Below are positions 9,708 to 18,048 of a DNA stretch of 64,000 nt, piece by piece. The translations under genes were made by a program, and so were the position numbers. The stretch's first letter is position 1, and the number at the start of each line of letters is the position of its first letter. The DNA is from an uncultured Spirochaetota bacterium. GTDB taxonomy: Bacteria > Spirochaetota > Spirochaetia > Treponematales > Treponemataceae. The notes under the pieces are model-generated. The model did no database searches. It saw only the letters and a list, made by a program, of their open reading frames with translations, and had not been told where the DNA came from. The stretch is taken from the NCBI GenBank assembly GCA_944389415.1, contig CALXMF010000006.1, positions 1 through 64,000 of the forward strand. The letters run 5' to 3'.

Positions 9708-9811
9708 ACAAGTACTCCCGCACACCTCTCACATATTCAGTATATCATAATATACGTATGTTTTCAGGTGCCGTAAAGCGTGCTCACGCGCTTTTATGTG
9801 CCGCGCGATAT
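9708..9811. repeat. 104-bp repeat, copy 1 (upstream of first restriction operon)
   Basis: This segment matches 20692-20795 in direct orientation with 5 mismatches in 104 bases, no gaps, all of them transitions. It lies about 55 bp upstream of hsdR and carries a candidate promoter reading into that operon. Its distal end overlaps the last codons of the IS256-type transposase remnant, so it may derive from the end of that element. Confidence 0.9.
9739..9767 (-). promoter_or_regulatory. Candidate promoter of hsdR-hsdS-prrC-hsdM operon
   Basis: On the minus strand CTGAAA (9762-9767) and TATACT (9739-9744) are separated by 17 bases, a fair match to the vegetative consensus. The predicted start gives a leader of about 80 bases before hsdR. 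The same pair occurs in the second repeat copy before the other restriction operon. Confidence 0.5.
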
Positions 9812-10303
9812 GGCCCTGTCAATGTTAAGCAGCTCCAAGATATGTGTACTCGAAATTTTTCGGCTGTCCAGTTCCTCAAAGGCATCAAACCCTATAGAAT
9901 CTTCAAACCCTTCTTCAAGACATTCTACCGCTTTGGGATAACTGTTTCCATAACACCTTTGCCATATCGTTCCGGGTAACGTGTGGCGTATTGCTGCTTC
10001 CAGCCCTTTGTGAGCATCTGAAACGCATAACCACACTTTTTCTACTCCTCGTTCCTGTAACTTCCGGAATAATGCCGAATACATCTGTTCACTTTCATTC
10101 TTCATAGGTTCTACTGCCAGGATTTCCTGCTGACCATCCATATTCACCGCTTTTATTACCACTACGGTTTTACTTACCACTTTAAGACTTACCGCCGGTT
10201 TAGGCCAAGATTTTGGAACAGATTCCTTGTGTTGGTTCATCAGTCTTAACGACGGCTGGTAATAACGGAAACAGCAAGTTACGTTATTACTTGCTGATTC
10301 CAA
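9794..10303 (-). pseudogene. IS256-family transposase remnant
   Basis: The 169-residue reading frame matches parts of an IS256 (mutator-type) transposase. The stretch with VSDAHKGLEAAI and PGTIWQRC corresponds to the region around the second catalytic aspartate. It then jumps straight to a piece resembling the C-terminal end (LEEGFEDS, then a degraded ILELLN). About 100 or more residues between these, including the catalytic glutamate, are missing, as is the N-terminal DNA-binding half. It is therefore an internally deleted, inactive relic. No terminal inverted repeats were recognised. Its 3' end runs into the 104-bp repeat. It marks past mobile-element activity between the restriction operon and the toxin-antitoxin pair. 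Confidence 0.8.
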
Positions 10304-10396
10304 TTTCGGCGAGTATATTTCTCTTTAAACTATCATTATATCGGAAAAATCCATCAGCCCATGTAAATATAATCACTCATAAAACTTCTAAAAAAT

Positions 10397-10458
10397 TTAC
10401 CGTTTAGGTAAAACAATTGACAAAAAGTATTTTACAAAATATATTACCTAATAGGTAA
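10397..10458 (+). promoter_or_regulatory. Promoter and twin operators of the toxin-antitoxin operon
   Basis: TTGACA (10417-10422), 17 bases, then TATATT (10440-10445) make a near-consensus promoter. Two copies of the palindrome TTACC-N5-GGTAA frame it, at 10397-10411 just upstream of the -35 box and at 10444-10458 overlapping the -10 box and the start region. This is the layout expected for autorepression by a HigA-type antitoxin binding both sites. Confidence 0.75.
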
Positions 10459-10462
10459 GTTA

Positions 10463-10831
10463 ATGGAAATTGAATATGCCGATGAAACTATAAAAGAGCT
10501 CTTTCTCGATTTGTTGAATGTTTCCGGTTCCAAAAATCTTTTGCAAAAACGAATCGGATTACCCATTGCCCGGCAAGCAAAAATGAAGTTGAATCACCTG
10601 ATGGCAGCTGATAATTTTCATAAATATCTTCAATACGGCATAGGAAAGCCCCACAGTCTTACCGGAAACTTTGAAGGTTATTACGGAGTATCATTAAGTG
10701 CTAATTTCAGACTTGTCATTCAGCCTGTTCCCGATGATAGGTCTCCCCAAGCTTTGAAATTGTGTGATACAGTAAAAATTATCGGAATTGTAGATTATCA
10801 TGGAGAAAAAAATGAGTGGCTTGTCCCGTGA
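10463..10831 (+). CDS. HigB/RelE-like toxin
   Basis: This 122-residue protein resembles the HigB branch of the RelE/ParE toxin superfamily, which are ribosome-dependent mRNA endonucleases. It shows the short helical start, a basic central stretch, the GNFEGYYGVSLSANFRLVI core strands and a late YHGEKNEW segment near the C-terminus. The catalytic residues cannot be assigned with certainty from sequence alone. It precedes its partner, as HigB genes do, and overlaps it by 20 bases. The ribosome site lies within the second operator, so antitoxin binding would affect both transcription and the leader. It is likely a stabilisation or phage-response module of the island. Confidence 0.75.
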   Translation: MEIEYADETIKELFLDLLNVSGSKNLLQKRIGLPIARQAKMKLNHLMAADNFHKYLQYGIGKPHSLTGNFEGYYGVSLSANFRLVIQPVPDDRSPQALKLCDTVKIIGIVDYHGEKNEWLVP

Positions 10832-11900
10832 AATGATTATCCATCCTGGGGAAACTTTAAGAGAAGTTTTGGAAGAAAAGAACATGTCTCAGCAAGAATT
10901 AGCAAAAAGAACCGGTATGAGCGGAAAACATATCAGTACAGTTCTCAGCGGAGAAAAAGGTATATCTGTTTCCTTTGCAAAAAAACTGGAATATGCACTC
11001 TCCATAGATGCCGATTTTTGGATTCGATTACAGTCAGAATACGAAAAAGAGATTTATGAGTTTGAAGAACACAATTTAATAGACGAAAAAGAACTTAAAA
11101 TAGCTAAAAACCTTTCTCTGATTTATGATTTTCTTGAAAAGCATGGTTTTATTGAAAAAACAAAAGAACCAAGTCTACGAGTGATAGAATTACGAAAATT
11201 TTTGAATATCAGCAGTTTGATGAATATTCCGGCTCTCGCATTTACCGGTGCTTTCAGGGTACAAAATACATCCAATGTGGATATTTACAAACTCTTTGCA
11301 TGGCAGAAGCTTTCAGAAACTTTGGCACAAAGCCAAGAATTTTCTTTTATCGAAAAGCCCTTACAAAAAGAACTGCTTTTACAAAATCTATCGGAAATAA
11401 AAAAATCAATGTTTTTACCACAAAATCAAACATTCAAAAATCTGCAAAACTTATTTGCTCAATGTGGAATATGTTTTGTCATCACTCCACACTTTAAAAA
11501 TGTCCCTGTCCAAGGATTCATTAAATACATTCCGCAAAAAGGGCCTTTTCTGGCCATGACATTGAGGCAAAAACGAGTAGATATTTTTTGGTTTACCCTC
11601 TTCCATGAAATAGGACATCTTATTCAAGAAGATGAAAAACAGCGAATTGATTTTGATTTTCAACAATCAGAAGAAAAGAATTCTTCAGAAAAGAAAGCCG
11701 ATACTTTTGCTCAAAACATACTACTAAACAAAGATGATTACAAAAACTTTATACAACAGAAGGATTTTTCGTTATTCGCAATCCAAGATTTTGCCAAAAA
11801 ACAGGAAGTATTACCCTGTATCGTTATCGGTAGGCTACAAAAAGAAAATTTCCTTTCATGGCATGCTTTCAAATCAGAAATGATTCACTACAGCTTGTAA
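10812..11900 (+). CDS. HigA-like antitoxin fused to ImmA/IrrE metallopeptidase domain
   Basis: The first 70 residues are an XRE/HigA helix-turn-helix (HPGETLREVLEEKNMSQQELA). The C-terminal half carries the zinc metallopeptidase motif HEIGH (265-269) of the ImmA/IrrE (COG2856) family, followed by further acidic residues that may complete the zinc site. The start at 10812 is chosen because GGAG lies six bases upstream; an in-frame ATG at 10800 lacks a comparable site. The helix-turn-helix probably binds the paired palindromes before the toxin gene. ImmA-type proteases cleave repressors after damage signals, so the fusion may let the antitoxin be removed in response to stress; this is inference. 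The hairpin at 11941-11970 separates it from the convergent hsdR. Confidence 0.85.
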   Translation: MSGLSREMIIHPGETLREVLEEKNMSQQELAKRTGMSGKHISTVLSGEKGISVSFAKKLEYALSIDADFWIRLQSEYEKEIYEFEEHNLIDEKELKIAKNLSLIYDFLEKHGFIEKTKEPSLRVIELRKFLNISSLMNIPALAFTGAFRVQNTSNVDIYKLFAWQKLSETLAQSQEFSFIEKPLQKELLLQNLSEIKKSMFLPQNQTFKNLQNLFAQCGICFVITPHFKNVPVQGFIKYIPQKGPFLAMTLRQKRVDIFWFTLFHEIGHLIQEDEKQRIDFDFQQSEEKNSSEKKADTFAQNILLNKDDYKNFIQQKDFSLFAIQDFAKKQEVLPCIVIGRLQKENFLSWHAFKSEMIHYSL

Positions 11901-11940
11901 TTCTTCCTGTTTACTGAACTAAACCAAAAGAGGACGGGCT

Positions 11941-11970
11941 GGGAGCCGGGGCGTATACTTCCCCTCTCCC
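11941..11970. other. GC-rich hairpin between convergent genes
   Basis: GGGAG and GGGG pair with CCCC and CTCCC around a 9-base loop. There is no U-rich tail, so it is not a clear intrinsic terminator. It sits between the antitoxin gene and the 3' end of the second hsdR. Confidence 0.35.
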
Positions 11971-11986
11971 CACCATCGGCAACGCT

Positions 11987-14900
11987 TCAATTTTCTTTTT
12001 CGTAGTCCACCAAGTCATCAGCTACCATCTGATGATTCTGCTCAATTTCATAAACGACTGACTGTTCCTTTTCATCTGCCTGCATTTCCGTAATACCAAG
12101 GCCAAAGTATTTTTCAAAAAATACTTTCAGCTTTTCGATAGCGCCTTGCTTTTTCTTTGCTCTGTTGCCGCCGCCAAAGCGGGACACTGGAGGCATCAGT
12201 TTATCAATCTCTGTTCCGGTTGTTTTCAGTACACCGTCACGGAATGAGTTAGCTATAAACTTTCTCGTTTCTTCTGGTTTCAGGTTTTCCGAGTTAATAA
12301 TTCCTGTAAGGTCATGTTCTTCCTGCTCAAGGACAAACCTGCGCCAATCGGTTGTAACATACGTATCAGCGTTAACACGATTAACAAATGCCTCTATCAG
12401 TTCCTTTTTGCTGCGAAGCTGCATACTGGCGTCCACTGCCTTGCGGATAGAAGTGAGAATCTCCTTATCCTCGCAGTTACCCTCATGATATTTCTCAACC
12501 AGCATCAGGATATAGTCGATATTGATTTCTACCTGTTTGATAAGTTCAATCTCAAACTCAATATCATCTGTAATATCCTCTTTTTCTGCATCATCTTTTC
12601 TGCGGTATTTATCATACAGGTCAAGGTATATACTTTGATAATCCTGCCAATCTCTCGCCGCGATACTATCCGCCTCCGCAAATTGATCAAAAGCCGAAAG
12701 AATATTGCGCATAGACAGAATAGTACCAAACAGTCTGATAAAATCTTTTTCCGCCTGCTCTCCGATAATCGGTTCGCCAAGCGGATAGGTACTTTCCAGT
12801 TTTTCTAACAACTCGATATAGCCGGGATGATATTTTCCGCTATTATCCTCATAGCCATTCCAGTAATCGTTAAAACTTTTCAAAAGCACAATTCCGCTGG
12901 CATTTTTATCACCAAACAGGGCGATTGCGTCATCGGTAGCTTTCTGCAAATCCCTAAAACAGACGATATTGCCAAACGTTTTTACCGAGTTTAGAATGCG
13001 GTTAGTTCGGGAATAGGCCTGAATCAGCCCGTGCATTTTTAAGTTTTTATCCACCCACAAAGTATTGAGCGTTGTGGCGTCAAAACCCGTTAAGAACATA
13101 TTGACCACCACTAGCAAATCCACTTCTCTGTGTTTTACCCGCAGGGACAAATCTTTATAGTAATTCTCAAATTCCTTAGAGGAGGTGTTGTAGTTGGTAG
13201 CGAATGTTTCGTTATAGTCTTGAATGGCGCTTTCCAGAAAGTCACGGGAGGTCTTATCAAGAGCGTCGGTGTCAAAGCCTTCCTCCTGCAACACATCTTC
13301 GGGATCATCCTCATTTGCCGCATAACTGAAAATCGTGGCAACAGTCAGCTGCCGCTGGGATTCTTTAATCTGGCGTTTCAGCTCAGTGTAATACTTCATC
13401 GCTGCGGGAATAGAACTCACCGCGAACATGGCATTAAATCCCGCCACCCGTTTGCCTTTTAGAGAATAAAAACTGTTGCGCTTTGTTTTCTGGTCAAAAT
13501 GTTCCAATATATACCGGACAATTTCCCGAATCCGCTCCGGCGCTCCCATGGCTTTTTCAATATCAATGGCAGAAACGCTCTTATCCTCAATATTTTCTTT
13601 TTCCTTTATCGTGTTCACATAGTCAATGCGGAACGGCAGCACATTGCCGTCATTGATGGCATCCACAATAGTATACGAGTGCAGCTGGTCACCAAAAGTT
13701 TGCGGTGTGGTCAGCAGCCCCATGTGTTTGCCTTTACCGGCGTTTGCGGCAAAAATCGGCGTACCGGTAAATCCAAACAGGTGATAGTTTTTAAACGCCT
13801 TAACTATCTTGGCGTGCATATCTCCAAACTGGCTGCGGTGGCACTCATCAAAAATGATAACACAATGTTTGGTAAATACCTCATGGCCTTTATTTCTGGA
13901 GACAAAGTTATCCAGCTTTTGTATAGTGGTGATAATGATTTTATACTGGTGGAAACGGCCTTTTTCATCTTTGTCTTCCAGCTGCCGTTGTAGGATTTTG
14001 GTGGATGCGTTGCTATTGGCAGCCCCTTTTTCAAAACGGTCGTATTCCTTCATAGTCTGATAGTCCAAATCTTTTCTGTCTACCACAAACAAAACCTTGT
14101 CCACATAAGGAAGCGCTGATGCCAGCTGCGCCGTTTTAAAAGAAGTCAGCGTTTTTCCGCTCCCCGTTGTATGCCAGATAAAACCGCCGGCATCAATAGT
14201 ACCGGTTTTTTTATAGTTAGTGGCAATTTCGATACGATTCAAAATCCGCTCAGTAGCTGCAATCTGATAGGGACGCATAACCATCAGAATTTCTTCGGCA
14301 GTAAACACACAATACCGGGTCAGCACATTCAAAATAGTGTGTTTAGTAAGGAATGTTTTAGTAAAGTCGATTAAATCAGCAATTACCTTGTTGTTGCCGT
14401 CTGCCCAGAAAGAAGTAAACTCAAAACTGTTGCTTGTTTTCTTTGATTTTCGCTTTGCCGCCGCTCCCATTTCTCTGATATGGCTGCTGCGGGTAGTGTT
14501 GGAATAATACTTGGTATGGGTGCCATTGGAGATGATAAAGATCTGAACATACTCATATAACCCACAGGCTGCCCAAAAGCTGTCTCGCTGATAGCGTTTA
14601 ATCTGGTTAAATGCTTCACGGATGGCAACGCCCCGGCGTTTCAATTCCGCATGAACAAGAGGCAGTCCATTTACTAGAATAGTGACATCATAGCGGGTAT
14701 CATGGCTGCCCTTGTTCTCCTCATACTGGTTGATAACTTGCAGGCGGTTGTTATGGATGTTCTTTTTATCAATGAGCTGAATGTTTTTAGATGTTCCATC
14801 ATCCCGGCGCAGTACCTTTATATGGTCGGTCTGTATAGTACGGCTTTTTTCTACAATGCCCTCGTTGGCGTTGGCAAGAGTCCCGTTAAAGAATCGCTTC

Positions 14901-15136
14901 CATTCATCATCGCTAAAGGTATAACTGTTCAGCAGCTCCAGCTGCCGCCTCAGGTTTTGAATCAATTCCCCTTCGCTGCGCACGGCAAGATATTCGTATC
15001 CCTGTTCCGTCAGCAGGCGGATAAATTCTTTTTCTAAAGAGGCTTCACTCTGAAAAGAATCGGAACGTATGCTTTTGGGCACATATTCGGCGACTACGGT
15101 ACTTTCGTTTGTTTCGGCAATGATGTTGTAATTCAT
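11987..15136 (-). CDS. hsdR: Type I restriction enzyme endonuclease/translocase subunit (second system)
   Basis: This is the nuclease/translocase of the second type I enzyme. The PD-(D/E)xK site is D150 with ELK at 164-166, Walker A is GSGKT (325-329), and the DECH box and GFTGTP motif follow. The 1049-residue length and motif order are normal. The start is placed at the ATG of MNYN; the in-frame extension upstream lies in AT-rich repeat sequence. It is the last gene of the second operon, separated from hsdS by the four-helix-bundle gene and flanking repeats, so it may be partly uncoupled from hsdM-hsdS expression. It is only distantly similar to the first HsdR, so the two systems are probably separate acquisitions. 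Confidence 0.95.
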   Translation of the reverse strand: MNYNIIAETNESTVVAEYVPKSIRSDSFQSEASLEKEFIRLLTEQGYEYLAVRSEGELIQNLRRQLELLNSYTFSDDEWKRFFNGTLANANEGIVEKSRTIQTDHIKVLRRDDGTSKNIQLIDKKNIHNNRLQVINQYEENKGSHDTRYDVTILVNGLPLVHAELKRRGVAIREAFNQIKRYQRDSFWAACGLYEYVQIFIISNGTHTKYYSNTTRSSHIREMGAAAKRKSKKTSNSFEFTSFWADGNNKVIADLIDFTKTFLTKHTILNVLTRYCVFTAEEILMVMRPYQIAATERILNRIEIATNYKKTGTIDAGGFIWHTTGSGKTLTSFKTAQLASALPYVDKVLFVVDRKDLDYQTMKEYDRFEKGAANSNASTKILQRQLEDKDEKGRFHQYKIIITTIQKLDNFVSRNKGHEVFTKHCVIIFDECHRSQFGDMHAKIVKAFKNYHLFGFTGTPIFAANAGKGKHMGLLTTPQTFGDQLHSYTIVDAINDGNVLPFRIDYVNTIKEKENIEDKSVSAIDIEKAMGAPERIREIVRYILEHFDQKTKRNSFYSLKGKRVAGFNAMFAVSSIPAAMKYYTELKRQIKESQRQLTVATIFSYAANEDDPEDVLQEEGFDTDALDKTSRDFLESAIQDYNETFATNYNTSSKEFENYYKDLSLRVKHREVDLLVVVNMFLTGFDATTLNTLWVDKNLKMHGLIQAYSRTNRILNSVKTFGNIVCFRDLQKATDDAIALFGDKNASGIVLLKSFNDYWNGYEDNSGKYHPGYIELLEKLESTYPLGEPIIGEQAEKDFIRLFGTILSMRNILSAFDQFAEADSIAARDWQDYQSIYLDLYDKYRRKDDAEKEDITDDIEFEIELIKQVEINIDYILMLVEKYHEGNCEDKEILTSIRKAVDASMQLRSKKELIEAFVNRVNADTYVTTDWRRFVLEQEEHDLTGIINSENLKPEETRKFIANSFRDGVLKTTGTEIDKLMPPVSRFGGGNRAKKKQGAIEKLKVFFEKYFGLGITEMQADEKEQSVVYEIEQNHQMVADDLVDYEKEN

Positions 15137-15246
15137 AATGTATAATTCACAATGCATAATGCTGAATTTACAATACAGGATACAGGATTCATAATTAAAA
15201 ATTTATAATTATGAATTATGCATTCTCAATTCATAATTGCATTATG
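15137..15246. repeat. AT-rich palindromic repeat cluster, left of four-helix-bundle gene
   Basis: Several overlapping copies of an ATTATGAATTATGCATTC-like palindromic unit and its reverse complement fill this interval (for example around 15208-15246). The same unit recurs at 15618-15672 on the other side of the small gene, and the gene's stop codon lies inside the cluster. Confidence 0.75.
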
Positions 15247-15601
15247 TTCTCCCTTCCTTTGATGATTTTATAATGCTTGTCAGTATTTTCAGCAATTCTT
15301 GGTTATCAGCATAAATACTGTCAAATTGAGTTCTATCCAAAAAATCAGTTTCATACAACAGTTCAAGCCAATATTCCGTTTCGGACGATTCTTTCAATGC
15401 TATGCTCATTTTGGAAATGAAGTCAGCTTTACTTTGTCCCCGTACAGCTTCTTTCACATTTGCGCCAATACTTGTACCACTTCGAAGTAACTGCTTTGAA
15501 AGAACAAATTCCCGTTTTTCCCCGCACAAATATTGATACAGTCTTACAATTCGGATAGCAAAGGCTTTACTCTTATTTACGATAACATTGTCCGTTTTCA
15601 C
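15242..15601 (-). CDS. Four-helix-bundle (S23 / 23S rRNA intervening-sequence type) protein
   Basis: This is a four-helix-bundle protein of the family first seen in intervening sequences of Leptospira 23S rRNA and related to the Avd protein of diversity-generating retroelements. The fingerprint is AFAIRIVRLYQYL near the start, LSKQLLRSGTSIGANVKEA in the middle and helical repeats after it. A GTG start at 15601 is chosen because GGAG lies eight bases upstream and the product begins like other family members; a TTG start at 15622 would add 7 residues. The function is not known; family members form basic pentamers that bind nucleic acid. The gene sits between hsdS and hsdR of the second system and is framed by AT-rich palindromes, which suggests it was inserted there. 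Confidence 0.85.
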   Translation of the reverse strand: MKTDNVIVNKSKAFAIRIVRLYQYLCGEKREFVLSKQLLRSGTSIGANVKEAVRGQSKADFISKMSIALKESSETEYWLELLYETDFLDRTQFDSIYADNQELLKILTSIIKSSKEGRT

Positions 15602-15617
15602 ATTCAACACTCCAAAG

Positions 15618-15672
15618 CTCAATTCATAATTTATAATGCATAATTATGAATTATGCATTCTTAATTTTGAAT
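15618..15672. repeat. AT-rich palindromic repeat cluster, right of four-helix-bundle gene
   Basis: AATTCATAAT and ATTATGAATT form a perfect inverted pair, and TGCATAATT-ATG-AATTATGCA lies within it. The unit matches the cluster on the other side of the small gene. The last codons and stop of the second hsdS fall inside the repeat, so it may have replaced the original end of that gene. Confidence 0.75.
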
Positions 15673-16832
15673 TGTAACAGCTTGTCCCGATAGTACTCGT
15701 ATTGTTTTTGCCGTGCTGCAATTTCCGCGGGTAAACCACTGGTAAGGTCGGAACAGATTGCTTCAAAGTTATCCAACACTTGGACGATGTGCTGCTGGGT
15801 TTCCATATTCGGTATTGGAACAGGAAAAGCGTTTAACATTGGTCTACGAATGGAAGCAACAGATCCTTGAAACATTGTTTTATATATATATGAAAGAAAG
15901 GCAGATCGCATATAATGAAAATAGTATCTTGGCAAAACTTCCGGCGTATTTATATGAATCCGATAAGCTCTTTGATGTAGAGCATATTTTCCTTCGATAT
16001 AGTGATACACTTTTCCAACACCAACGCCATCACCTGCTGTAATGATAGCTATTTCATCGTATTCATATTCGTTTTTTCTTAATGGCTCCTGAGAGCGAAC
16101 AAAGAATGGATATAAGCCTTCTTCTACTCCTTCATTGGTATTACTGCTTCCTGTACTAATATCTGCTATATCAGCTAGTGGTACAATTTTCATCTTAGAA
16201 CTTGGAGTGAGTAGTTTTTCTCGATAATACTCATACTGTTTCTTTCGAGCCGTAAGCTCTGCGGCAAGTTTTTCTTGCAGCTTTGCGGTAAGCTCTGTAA
16301 AATTATCCAGAATCCGGACAATTTCACGCTGAACAGGCAGCGGGGGAATAGGGATAACAAGTTCTTTAATTGCCGGAATACCAGAATGAACCACCTTGCT
16401 CTTAACTTTCCCCTTGCTTTTCTGTTTTTGAGCGTCTGTAGTAGATAATGCATAACTTAAATATTTAGGGTCTTGATTGTGACGCAACACAACAATATCC
16501 CCGCCGGCTAAACAACGTTCTTTTCCAATGTATGCCGTACACTTTGCAATATCTTCGACACTTTCACCTGTAATAGCAAAGAGAATATCTCCATACTCAA
16601 AATATTTCTTGCTTGTAATTGTTAATTCATCAGTGTGCGATACACAAGTATCGAACCATACTCCATATGTTGTATAAATTTCACCATATCGCACACAAGG
16701 GGTTCCTGTTTCTGTTATCTGTTCCCTCTTAATACCACTACCCCGGAAAATATCAACGGCTATTTCCCCAAGTGTTTTATATTCCACCCCGTCCGGACAT
16801 AGTTCTTGTATCAAATCCTGTAACCGACTCAC
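15651..16832 (-). CDS. hsdS: Type I restriction enzyme specificity subunit (second system)
   Basis: This 393-residue HsdS has two target-recognition domains. The first starts at LCPDGVEYKTLGEIAV and ends in the spacer PPLPVQREIVRILDNFTEL with ARKKQYEYYREKLL. The second starts near PLADIADISTG and ends in METQQHIVQVLDNFEAI with ARQKQYEYYRDKLL. The duplicated spacer is the expected type I design. Its recognition domains are unrelated to those of the first HsdS, so the two systems should read different targets. It follows the TPR-DUF2971 gene by 13 bases, while the palindromic repeat begins at its 3' end. Confidence 0.93.
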   Translation of the reverse strand: MSRLQDLIQELCPDGVEYKTLGEIAVDIFRGSGIKREQITETGTPCVRYGEIYTTYGVWFDTCVSHTDELTITSKKYFEYGDILFAITGESVEDIAKCTAYIGKERCLAGGDIVVLRHNQDPKYLSYALSTTDAQKQKSKGKVKSKVVHSGIPAIKELVIPIPPLPVQREIVRILDNFTELTAKLQEKLAAELTARKKQYEYYREKLLTPSSKMKIVPLADIADISTGSSNTNEGVEEGLYPFFVRSQEPLRKNEYEYDEIAIITAGDGVGVGKVYHYIEGKYALHQRAYRIHINTPEVLPRYYFHYMRSAFLSYIYKTMFQGSVASIRRPMLNAFPVPIPNMETQQHIVQVLDNFEAICSDLTSGLPAEIAARQKQYEYYRDKLLQFKIKNA

Positions 16833-16845
16833 GTTGTAACCCCTG

Positions 16846-18048
16846 CTACCTGTATTTTATCTCTGATTTACTCACTTTTGAGATTCCCACAAACTTTGCG
16901 TAAGCTGCGATTTCCGTATAGTTTGCTTTTGGTCCCGCTATAACCTCCACACAATTTTCATTACTAATACATTGCTTATAATCTATGTATAATTTTGGAA
17001 TACCGCTTTCGTAAACCGCTGTTTTGATATCCTGACTGTTATAATCTCTGTAATTCAGTATTCTTACTTCATTCTCATATTCATACGCCTTATCCTTAAA
17101 AAGATAAGATACATAATTCAAAATGATGTTTACATAGTTTTTAACTTCTTTGTTGTCGGTGTTTTTAATTTTATCTTTTTCCAAGAGGTTTAATATTGCT
17201 GTTATTTTCTTTTGAACATTTTGATTTAAATTTGTGATATCAGGATTTTTAACATCCATATATTGTACTCTATACAAATCAGCTTCATCAAAAAAACTGT
17301 TACTAAAAACTAATCCCACACCTTTTCCGCCATCGCCGTAATGTACCCACATAGGCAATTCATTTTTTTTGCTATATAGAGAGAAACAAGTCAGATACGT
17401 ATAGTTTTTCACATCCTCATCTTTTAATAAATTTTCCAGCTCTTTGTTTTTATCTAATTGACAAAGTACCTTCTTTAATATCTCCCCTTCTTCCGGGTCG
17501 TTCATATAAACGGCATTGTTCAGCCTTAATTTTGCCGTATGGTCTTTTTGCAGTAAATACCGCAATGTACTCGCTTTTGTATAGTGAACAATTTTTTCTT
17601 CCTTCACGACAGATGGATTTATTTTTATTTCATCCATCAAATCATAACAGTAATAGACAAGTTTTATTAAATTAAGAGTTTCATCATCCGGCAAAACTTT
17701 TGATTCATTTTTTTCTAAAATGTCAGTTATTAAATTAAATATATTACCTGTTAATTTTATTTTGTTTAATATATAACCGTCATCATCTGTATTTTTATTT
17801 TTTTCGTTACCACTTTTATTTAATTTGATAGCTTCTTTAAAATCGTTTATTGCTTCTGGATAAACCCATTTATACACATAAGCAATTCCGCGATTTCTAT
17901 AAATATCTTGATCATTTACACCTGATTCTATTGCTTTTGAATAACTTTCTATGGCTTTTGTAGAATATTCTTTTGTTTTTTTAATATCATTATTTCTAAA
18001 ACATTGTATTGCAGTATTCAAATATTTGTCAGCTTCTTCTACTGTCAT
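16846..18048 (-). CDS. TPR and DUF2971 protein within the second restriction operon
   Basis: The N-terminal 80 residues form TPR-like helix pairs (AIQCFRNNDIKKTKEYSTKAI, then YRNRGIAYVYKW). From about residue 150 the protein matches DUF2971: HYT (155-157), LRLNNAVYMNDPEEGE (175-190), CFS (221-223), MWVHYGDGGKGVGL (233-246) and YENEVRIL (324-331). DUF2971 proteins recur in defence islands; no activity is established. The separated H-Y, S and E motifs recall ADP-ribosyltransferase-like folds, but that is only a suggestion. The gene overlaps rhuM by 4 bases and precedes hsdS by 13, so it is a true operon member and may be an accessory sensor or effector of the restriction enzyme. Confidence 0.75.
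   Translation of the reverse strand: MTVEEADKYLNTAIQCFRNNDIKKTKEYSTKAIESYSKAIESGVNDQDIYRNRGIAYVYKWVYPEAINDFKEAIKLNKSGNEKNKNTDDDGYILNKIKLTGNIFNLITDILEKNESKVLPDDETLNLIKLVYYCYDLMDEIKINPSVVKEEKIVHYTKASTLRYLLQKDHTAKLRLNNAVYMNDPEEGEILKKVLCQLDKNKELENLLKDEDVKNYTYLTCFSLYSKKNELPMWVHYGDGGKGVGLVFSNSFFDEADLYRVQYMDVKNPDITNLNQNVQKKITAILNLLEKDKIKNTDNKEVKNYVNIILNYVSYLFKDKAYEYENEVRILNYRDYNSQDIKTAVYESGIPKLYIDYKQCISNENCVEVIAGPKANYTEIAAYAKFVGISKVSKSEIKYR

Noticed and set aside
15137-15672. The AT-rich palindromic repeats were considered as a CRISPR array.
   Set aside because: The units overlap, have no regular unique spacers and there are no cas genes.
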